Shown: positions 61,401-64,000 of the stretch, piece by piece
How the letters are laid out: the number at the start of each line of letters is the position of its first letter
How positions within the stretch are numbered: the stretch's first letter is position 1
Assembly (NCBI GenBank): GCA_013396635.1
Contig: WBMW01003969.1
Location: 765,426 to 829,425 of the forward strand
Source: Penelope pileata
Lineage: Eukaryota > Chordata > Aves > Galliformes > Cracidae
Reading direction: 5' to 3'
Length of the DNA: 64,000 nucleotides
Notes under the pieces: generated by a model
What the model saw: only the letters and a program-made list of their open reading frames with translations
What the model was told of the DNA's origin: nothing
Databases searched by the model: none
Made by a program: the position numbers and the translations under genes

Positions 61401-62504
61401 GCCAAGTGTCAGCCCTGGTACTGGCCATCTAGATGATGACTACTGCTTTTTTTAGTATGGTAAGTACCCAAGACAGCACTGTTTGCTTGCTTGGATTTTT
61501 TTTTTTTTTTTTATTATTATTTCCCTTTAAATAGATCCATGATTACTATTATTTTTTTTTAAATTCCAGGCACTTTAGGCCTGAACCTGAGGGGAGCTGA
61601 GCACAACTCTTCCGATGAAGCCCATGGACTGGCATGTGTTGGCATGTGAGGGGAGGAGTGAAATCCATCCTCACCCTCTGGAGAGCATTGGCAAAACTTG
61701 TTTTTTTAAAGTAGTGGTAGGATTTTATCCAAAATTCTAGATGCATCCTTCTGTTTTAACAAACTCTGGTTGTTACTCAACATGGGCTGCTTCCTAAGGT
61801 CATTTGTCATGCTTCTTTTCAGCCAAAGCCCCATTATAACCAAGACAGCTGAAGTGAAAGAGCTACCAGGAGACACATGCCTACCTGTAAATTTTTTCTT
61901 AAGAGTAGTCTGCGTTTGGCCCAGCAATAAGACCCTGCGTTTATGCAAGTATTAAAAGTCTGAGATGATAATTTAAATTTCAGAGTGGTGCCTGAATACT
62001 AGCAGCTACGCATACCTTAATCAGCCAGTCAGGTGCCATGCCTCATCCAGGAAACCAAAGCATCTTTTCCTGCAGAAAGTCCTGTTCTGTTCTGTTGCCT
62101 AGCTGTAAGCACAATGTCTATTAAAAACGAGTTGGGTTACAGATGGAATCTGTCTTCTTTCACTATACACTGTATCTGCTACCCTTAAGCAAGTGTTGTG
62201 AATGTTGTGCTGCAATGCTTGAGAAAATCAACCATGGGGCATATCGGATAATACTTACATGGCAAACACAACTCAGAGCTGCAAATGGGTTCACAATTCT
62301 TTATTGAAGAAAGTATTTTTCTTTGTCTATATACAGCCTGCCAGCAATTTTCCAGGAACATCATCTACTGACATTTCTTTATCAGAAGAAGCTCAGTCTC
62401 CATCTCAGTCCAGCTCCAGCTACGGTCTTCCTCCCAATGCTCCACCCCTCTATGCACCGACTTACTTCTTGCCTGGAGAAAAGCCTCCACCGTATGCACC
62501 ATAG
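4309..62504 (+). CDS. TMEM255B: TMEM255B, spliced coding region (exons 2-9; exon 1 outside window)
   Basis: Joining the eight exons listed separately gives one uninterrupted frame of 310 residues plus two bases of a split first codon, ending in TAG. Human TMEM255B is about 326 residues (recalled), so only a short N-terminus is missing. Four hydrophobic segments are visible: residues about 11-32, 46-65, 69-95 and 180-203. An NVT glycosylation sequon lies between the first two. A cysteine-rich loop (residues about 99-175) lies between segments three and four. The tail is rich in Pro, Ser and Tyr and ends GEKPPPYAP. Features such as CQYYSSGVGFLYD, YYEFLGVSGCQDV and YNPAQQIL fit TMEM255B; the paralogue TMEM255A has a longer, different loop. 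The molecular function of this family is poorly defined; a membrane role is inferred from topology. Every junction is GT-AG and keeps frame, so the model is firm except at the 5' end. Confidence 0.94.
4452..8888 (+). other. TMEM255B: TMEM255B intron 2
   Basis: This is a GT-AG intron of 4.4 kb. It is mostly unique AT-rich sequence; I see no clear repeat and no additional exon. The longest frame (4816-5247, 143 codons) has no recognisable domain and looks like chance. Confidence 0.85.
8889..8951 (+). CDS. TMEM255B: TMEM255B exon 3 (TM2)
   Basis: This 63-bp exon (21 codons, phase 0 at both ends) has an acceptor taccttag and a donor gtaagc. It encodes LGFGSFLGIVGIHLVENRRQ plus M, the second hydrophobic helix followed by a charged ENRRQ turn. 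Together with the II at the end of the previous exon it restores the family signature GIILGFGSFLGI. Because the exon is symmetric, skipping it would keep frame but delete a membrane pass. Confidence 0.95.
9115..9215 (-). mobile_element. CR1 LINE 3' tip, heavily 5'-truncated
   Basis: It begins (in + orientation) with three tandem copies of the TCACAGAA octamer end, then 'ttggaagggacctcgagagatcatcgagtcc', nearly identical to the copy at 35634. Similarity stops after 'ccctacagcaggt'. Only about 100 bases of the element's 3' end were inserted, typical of CR1. Confidence 0.9.
9283..9301. repeat. poly(A) tract, 19 bases
   Basis: An uninterrupted run of 19 A lies about 70 bases to the right of the CR1 tip. 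CR1 does not end in poly(A), so this is not its tail. It could be a simple repeat. Confidence 0.9.
10640..11796 (+). mobile_element. CR1 LINE fragment, sense to gene, internally deleted
   Basis: The + strand encodes broken CR1 ORF2 pieces: ITDKKKAKILNNYFASVF near 10668-10721, QHGFTKGKSCLTNLVGF near 11129-11179, KFADDTKL near 11264-11287, and LEYCVQMWSPQHRRDMDLLE near 11652-11711. Just after 11232 about 80 codons are missing compared with the copy at 35634, including RT motifs A and B. Frameshifts and stops are spread throughout. Both ends are truncated; the 3' UTR and octamer end are absent. It is non-functional. Confidence 0.9.
15590..15705 (-). mobile_element. very old CR1 3'-end relic
   Basis: 'agattcagagaatg', 'gaaggggcccctggttcaac', 'aaagcagggacaac', 'agatcaggttgtgcag' and 'tttgaatatctgcag' follow the order of the CR1 3' end read backwards, with heavy divergence. 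The next 150 bases (about 15780-15850, 'ggttaatgaagatgtccaacag') may be another worn CR1 piece. Confidence 0.6.
16483..16533. repeat. degenerate TATG/CATA simple repeat with inverted arms
   Basis: The arms gatacataca (16483-16492) and tgtatgtatc (16499-16508) are perfect inverted repeats around a 6-base loop. They are followed by more GTAT units to about 16533. It is a decayed tetranucleotide microsatellite. Confidence 0.75.
17675..17709. repeat. 35-bp near-perfect palindrome
   Basis: The left arm is 17675-17691, the single central base is T at 17692, and the right arm is 17693-17709. Of 17 arm positions 16 are complementary and the other would be a G:T wobble in RNA. The arms are gaatttgatgtatgtgt and acacatatatcaaattc. 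No flanking repeat shows what made it. Confidence 0.9.
24912..25001 (+). CDS. TMEM255B: TMEM255B exon 4 (TM3)
   Basis: This exon is 90 bp (30 codons, phase 0-0), with an acceptor ttctcttctcag and a donor gtaagt. It encodes the third hydrophobic segment, beginning LVASIVFISFGVVAAF, then CCAIVDGVFAARHI. The adjacent cysteine pair and IVDGVFAA are strongly conserved in both TMEM255 paralogues (family knowledge). It sits between the two largest introns of the window, about 16 kb upstream and 21.6 kb downstream. Confidence 0.96.
29720..30165 (-). mobile_element. old CR1 LINE fragment (RT thumb/C-terminal region)
   Basis: Successive phrases follow the antisense of CR1 ORF2: 'cttcaggtacttcagtatagcc', 'cctcaggttttacttctccctgaacaa', 'gctaatccagcccaccacacagttggcc', 'tgtccaacttgctgcagacacc', 'ctagccagcctgaactgttg', 'ctcatatgcaggatttggca'. 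Each parallels a CR1 consensus phrase I know, in the right order, but with many changes. An adjoining stretch at about 29600-29715 may be a second, separate CR1 relic. Confidence 0.6.
32767..32814. repeat. T-rich pyrimidine tract
   Basis: Runs of 5-12 T are broken by single C residues over about 48 bases, ending 'ctctttttgaca'. It is a low-complexity tract deep in intron 4. It resembles a polypyrimidine tract, but no acceptor-exon pair that fits the gene follows. Confidence 0.9.
35262..35336. repeat. GT/T-rich low-complexity stretch
   Basis: Irregular TTTTG and GTT units ('ttttgttttgtgttttg', 'gttgttgttg') occur with almost no A or C. The tract ends about 300 bases to the left of the young CR1. 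Confidence 0.75.
35634..37107 (-). mobile_element. young CR1 LINE, 5'-truncated, RT frame intact
   Basis: The 3' end (left here) has tandem ACAGAATC octamers at 35635-35666, then about 60 bases of 3' UTR and the stop of ORF2 at 35729-35731. The coding frame is open across the whole remaining element to about 37107, where CR1 similarity stops. About 1.47 kb is present; a full CR1 is about 4.5 kb, so ORF1 and the endonuclease are missing. It is inserted antisense in intron 4. The lack of stops over 450 codons implies a recent insertion. Confidence 0.93.
35729..37075 (-). CDS. CR1 ORF2 C-terminal fragment: reverse transcriptase
   Basis: This is a 448-codon open frame inside the CR1 copy. It begins at a GTG codon that is only an internal position of the original ORF2; the frame stays open upstream to the truncation point (FDRSWRTGEVPEDWR). 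Reverse transcriptase motifs are visible: motif A LDFSKAFDTV at residues 95-104 with the catalytic Asp at 96, motif B SGVPQGSVLGP at 151-161, and motif C FADD at 182-185. A C-terminal region follows, ending AYLCNLL. The apurinic-type endonuclease that precedes the RT in full CR1 is absent, and there is no promoter of its own. It is a retrotransposon remnant, not a host gene. Confidence 0.9.
   Translation of the reverse strand: MPEDWRIANVTPVFKKGKKEDPGNYRPVSLTSVPGKVMEQLVLDAISQQLEEKKVIRSSQHGFTKGKSCLTNLVAFYDNITGWVDGGRAVDVIYLDFSKAFDTVSHDILIAKMRKCGIDEWTVRWVENWLTGRAQRVVINGTESSWRPVTSGVPQGSVLGPVLFNVFINDLDEGIVSTLSKFADDTKLGGVADTPEGCAAIQRDLDRLERWAERNLMRFNKSKCRVLHLGRNNRMYQYRLGDDLLERSSTERDLGVLVDDRLAMSQQCALVAKKANGILGCIKKSIASRSREVILPLYSALVRPQLEYCIQFWAPLYKKDRDLLERVQRRATKMIKGLEHLPYEERLSNLGLFSLEKRRLRGDLIHVYKYLSCGRQMEVGNLFLVVSGDRTRGNGLKLEHRKFRTNMRKNFFTVRVTEHWNRLPREVVESPSLEIFKTRLDAYLCNLL
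37640..37820. promoter_or_regulatory. candidate intronic regulatory block (TAATCA-rich)
   Basis: AGTAATCA occurs three times (37687, 37726, 37739), with TTTAATCA at 37675, GTTAATTACT at 37647, TAATCG at 37714 and CAATTAAA at 37758, all within about 120 bases. These are homeodomain-type cores. The block lies about 0.5 kb beyond the young CR1. AT-rich sequence yields such cores by chance, so function is only a suggestion. Confidence 0.25.
41821..42180. promoter_or_regulatory. candidate conserved intronic enhancer-like block
   Basis: The segment alternates GC-containing and homeodomain-like pieces and has a non-repetitive look: TAATGAGTTAAT at 41951, GATAATCA at 41969, TAATCT at 42011, TAAATAAATA at 42051 and TAATTG at 42064, with the octet CCAGGCC near it. 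The texture is like conserved non-coding elements, but I have no alignment to prove it. Confidence 0.25.
42949..43022 (+). repeat. two-copy tandem duplication
   Basis: Copy 1 (42949-42988, 40 bases) and copy 2 (42989-43022, 34 bases) both begin ggaccagagctaac and end taataaataat. They differ by a short deletion and a few substitutions in the middle. Confidence 0.9.
44416..44640 (-). mobile_element. CR1 LINE 3' end fragment
   Basis: It starts 'tcacagaatcgtttcagttggaagggacct', the CR1 3' end in antisense. The minus frame at 44497-44640 still reads FFTIRVVKHWRRSPRGVV then LETLKVRLEGALSTLL, the CR1 ORF2 C-terminus. It has only one octamer copy and a divergent 3' UTR, so it belongs to a different and older subfamily than the 35634 copy. 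Right boundary uncertain. Confidence 0.85.
46649..46729 (+). CDS. TMEM255B: TMEM255B exon 5 (start of Cys-rich loop)
   Basis: This exon is 81 bp (27 codons, phase 0-0), with an acceptor tttctctttacag and a donor gtaaac. It encodes EPRPLYNRRCQYYSSGVGFL then YDAYQTE, the start of the large loop after TM3. The CQ-(F/Y)-YSSGVG pattern is what separates TMEM255B from TMEM255A in my recollection of the two families, so this exon carries much of the weight for the paralogue call. Confidence 0.94.
46730..50462 (+). other. TMEM255B: TMEM255B intron 5
   Basis: This is a 3.7-kb GT-AG intron, apparently unique sequence. The frames inside it, including a 131-codon minus-strand frame at 49742-50137, show no domain. 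Its 3' end has a strong T-rich tract before the acceptor. Confidence 0.85.
50463..50548 (+). CDS. TMEM255B: TMEM255B exon 6 (Cys-rich core of loop)
   Basis: This exon is 86 bp, with the acceptor after a T-rich run (ttttttttggcag) and the donor gtaagt. It starts on a codon boundary and ends two bases into an Asn codon (AA|C) completed by the next exon. It encodes VTCYTLNSKCQLKVKSNTCY followed by CCDLYNCE. Six cysteines fall within 28 residues (C-x6-C-x8-C-x-CC-x4-C), suggesting a disulfide-stabilised extracellular or luminal loop. The disulfides are inference. Confidence 0.95.
50549..52361 (+). other. TMEM255B: TMEM255B intron 6
   Basis: This is a 1.8-kb GT-AG phase-2 intron, the shortest in the window. 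It has a T/C-rich segment near 51420-51530. I see no repeat or exon in it. Confidence 0.85.
52362..52521 (+). CDS. TMEM255B: TMEM255B exon 7 (end of loop and TM4)
   Basis: This exon is 160 bp; its first base completes the split Asn codon and the remaining 53 codons end on a boundary at ATG|gtaaga. The acceptor is ttccctttcag. It encodes a Ser-rich entry, YYEFLGVSGCQDVVHLYRLL with the last loop cysteine, then the fourth hydrophobic helix VLNIIGLFLGIITAAILGAF and KDM. This is the most conserved block of the family. Reading on past the donor would add only about ten unrelated residues before a stop at 52552-52554. Confidence 0.96.
52522..57547 (+). other. TMEM255B: TMEM255B intron 7
   Basis: This is a 5.0-kb GT-AG phase-0 intron, more GC-rich than the others between about 52.9 and 55.2 kb. 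It contains a T tract at 57404-57416. No gene or mobile element is recognised. Confidence 0.85.
57548..57691 (+). CDS. TMEM255B: TMEM255B exon 8 (Pro-rich cytosolic tail)
   Basis: This exon is 144 bp (48 codons, phase 0-0), with an acceptor tgtgctcaacag and a donor gtatag (weaker than the others). It encodes the start of the tail after TM4: VPMSQIAFSAAPPPQILYNP, then AQQILTYAGF and a Ser/Tyr/Pro-rich end YPSYPLPLQ. YNPAQQIL matches TMEM255B as I know it. It has no fold signature and is probably disordered. Confidence 0.93.
58388..58413. repeat. (TTTTA)n simple repeat
   Basis: Short run 'tttttattttattttatttttt' in intron 8. Confidence 0.8.
61496..61512. repeat. poly(T) tract followed by (TTA)
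   Basis: A 17-base T run is followed by 'attattattt' in intron 8, about 0.8 kb before the last exon. Confidence 0.85.
62337..62504 (+). CDS. TMEM255B: TMEM255B exon 9, terminal coding part (two PPxY motifs)
   Basis: The acceptor is ctatatacag; the reading frame continues for 55 residues to TAG at 62502-62504. A Ser-rich stretch (SPSQSSSSYGLPP) is followed by APPLYAPTYFLPGEKPPPYA and a final P. This contains PPLY and PPPY, both fitting the PPxY consensus for WW domains of NEDD4-family ubiquitin ligases and similar adaptors. The GEKPPPYAP terminus is a hallmark of TMEM255B. Binding to WW proteins is inference from the motif. Confidence 0.95.
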   Translation, partial: PASNFPGTSSTDISLSEEAQSPSQSSSSYGLPPNAPPLYAPTYFLPGEKPPPYAP

Positions 62505-63020
62505 GACAAAGAATTTATTTTAGGCAGTTGGTAGGCTTCTTTGTTTTTAAGAAACCTTTGGAAACCCTGTGCTGGACTCACCAAGAAGCCAGCCACAGAG
62601 TGTGTTGCAGCCACTCTGCTTTTAGGCACCTCTCACTAAGCAGAGCAGAAACCTGGAAACGTCAGGGCAGGCTCATCACCAGCGCGGTGACAGGTCACCA
62701 CCCAGTCTGCCTGCAGTCAATTGCTTTCTGGCTACCGTGAGACTTCTCCATACGCTGCAGAGTGGTTTTTCTTCAAGAGGAGAATTGAAGAAAATGCTCT
62801 GGATACATGGTCTGCTTTCATAAACCAATATAGAACAGTTTTAGTCTGTGTTGTCTGAGTGGGTACTCTGGAGCTCTCTGAGTCAATCACTTCAGGTAGG
62901 AAGAGCCTAGGTGTGTGTTTGCTTGTAGTACTTATTTAAGAATCCTTTTTGGTGAAAGTGTTGTACCAATAAAAAAGTGTGGCAATTATTTTGCAATAAA
63001 ATTGACTGTGTATATTTTGC
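62505..63020 (+). other. TMEM255B: TMEM255B 3' UTR
   Basis: The sequence after the stop codon continues to two AATAAA hexamers at 62968-62973 and 62995-63000. A T/G-rich stretch (tgtgtatattttgctgt) follows from about 63007, as expected for a cleavage factor site. The 3' end is therefore placed near 63015-63020, giving a UTR of about 515 bases. Cleavage position is inferred. Confidence 0.7.
62968..63000 (+). terminator. tandem poly(A) signals of TMEM255B
   Basis: Two canonical AATAAA hexamers start 27 bases apart (62968 and 62995). The second is followed by a GU-rich downstream element, so it is the likelier main signal. Use of both would shift the 3' end only slightly. Confidence 0.7.
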
Positions 63021-63480
63021 TGTACCTAAGGCTGTTATATTTATGAGGGCAGAACAAAGACCAGAGGGAAAGTACTGCACTAAATATTTCCCTCAAGTTT
63101 CAAACAGAAAGGTTAATGTTACTGCTATTCTTTTTTTTATCTGCACTTTGTGCCAGTCTAATCTGCATAACAAAATGCCCTGTCAGTGGACTGAAGATGT
63201 AATTTCCAGACAGATATTTAATCTGCACTTTTGTGTTGGAATTAATTCCTTCCTAGTCAAATGATCACACCCAAAACCACCCTGTGCTAACCCCAGTTAT
63301 TTATTTTCAAGCTTTTCAAGCACTGGTCCAGTAATTCTACAACCACTGAAACGGAGCTAATGAAGGGTCAGAATTCCTTCATACTTTTTCCCATTGTACA
63401 GAATTAAAAATACTTTGACAAGGCTAAGCAGCAATATTTGTAACAGTATAATTGGCAGGAACAAAGTCATTTGCATGCTG

Positions 63481-64000
63481 TCACAGAATCATAGGGTTTG
63501 GTAGGGACCTCTGGAGATCATCGAGTCCAACCTCCTTCTAAAGCAGGTTCCTTACAGCAGGTTGCACAGGTGGGCGTCCAGGCAAGTATTGAATATCTCC
63601 AGAGAAGGAGACTCCACAGCCTCTCTGGGCAGCCTGTTCCAGTGCTCTGTCACCCTCACAGTAAATAAGTTTTTCATGTTTGTGTGGAACTTCCTGTGTT
63701 CCAGTTTGTGCCCGTTGCCCCCTGTTCTGTAGCTGGGCACCACTAAAAAGAGCCTGGCCCCATCCACTTGACTCCTGCCCATTAGATGTTTATAAGCATT
63801 GATAAGATCCCCTCTCAGTCTTCTCCAGGCTGAACAGTCCCAGGTCACTCAGCCTTTCCTCATAAGGGAGATGCTTCAGGTTCCTCATTGTCTTTGTGGA
63901 CCTTCAGTAGTTCCCTGTTTTTCTTGAACTGGGCAGCCCAGAACTGGATACAGTACTCCAGGTGAGGCCTCACCAGGGCAGACTAGAGGGGGAGGATCAC
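63481..64000 (-). mobile_element. CR1 LINE downstream of TMEM255B, runs off window
   Basis: From 'tcacagaatcatagggtttgg' onward it matches the 35634 copy through the 3' UTR and the ORF2 C-terminus. The minus strand over 63552-63848 reads NLFTVRVTEHWNRLPREAVE and SPSLEIF, with frameshifts relative to the intact copy beyond. It continues past base 64000. The element starts about 460 bases after the gene's poly(A) site, in the opposite orientation. Confidence 0.9.

Larger units (their letters stand above)
57692..62336 (+). other. TMEM255B: TMEM255B intron 8
   Basis: This is a 4.6-kb GT-AG phase-0 intron. It contains a TTTTA-type simple repeat at 58388-58413, a broken C run at 59056-59071, an A tract near 59220 and a T tract at 61496-61512. 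The stretch at 60.2-60.45 kb is GC-rich. I see no exon or mobile element. Confidence 0.85.

Overview
The window is vertebrate nuclear DNA, almost certainly from a bird and most likely chicken or a close galliform relative. The reasons are many CR1 non-LTR retrotransposon copies with the avian CR1 3' octamer end (CACAGAAT-type repeats read on the + strand), GT-AG introns of 1.8 to 22 kb, and no bacterial-type gene packing. Species assignment is inference.

The window holds one recognisable host gene, TMEM255B (FAM70 family, four-pass membrane protein), on the + strand. Eight coding exons join in a single open frame: 4309-4451, 8889-8951, 24912-25001, 46649-46729, 50463-50548, 52362-52521, 57548-57691 and 62337-62504 (stop at 62502-62504). 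They give 310 residues plus a partial first codon. The first coding exon, with start codon and promoter, is not visible and should lie upstream of base 1. The 3' UTR runs to about 63020, with two AATAAA signals. Membrane segments 1-3 are in the first three exons here. The cysteine-rich loop spans exons 5-7, the fourth segment is in exon 7, and the Pro-rich tail with two PPxY motifs is in exons 8-9.

Everything else is intron or 3' flank. It contains eight or more CR1 copies of different ages: about 1-580 (old, minus), 9115-9215 (3' tip, minus), 10640-11796 (plus, internally deleted), 15590-15705 (very old, minus), 29720-30165 (old, minus), 35634-37107 (young, minus, with an intact reverse transcriptase frame), 44416-44640 (minus) and 63481-64000 (minus, running off the window). 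All but one lie antisense to the gene. There are also short homopolymer tracts, a small tandem duplication, a 35-bp near-perfect palindrome, and two AT-rich blocks with clustered homeodomain-type motifs that could be intronic regulatory elements.

I found no tRNA, rRNA, CRISPR array, second protein gene or new multi-gene system. Most open frames in the introns are short chance frames or lie inside CR1. The candidate regulatory blocks and the palindrome are the least explained parts and need alignment to other birds.
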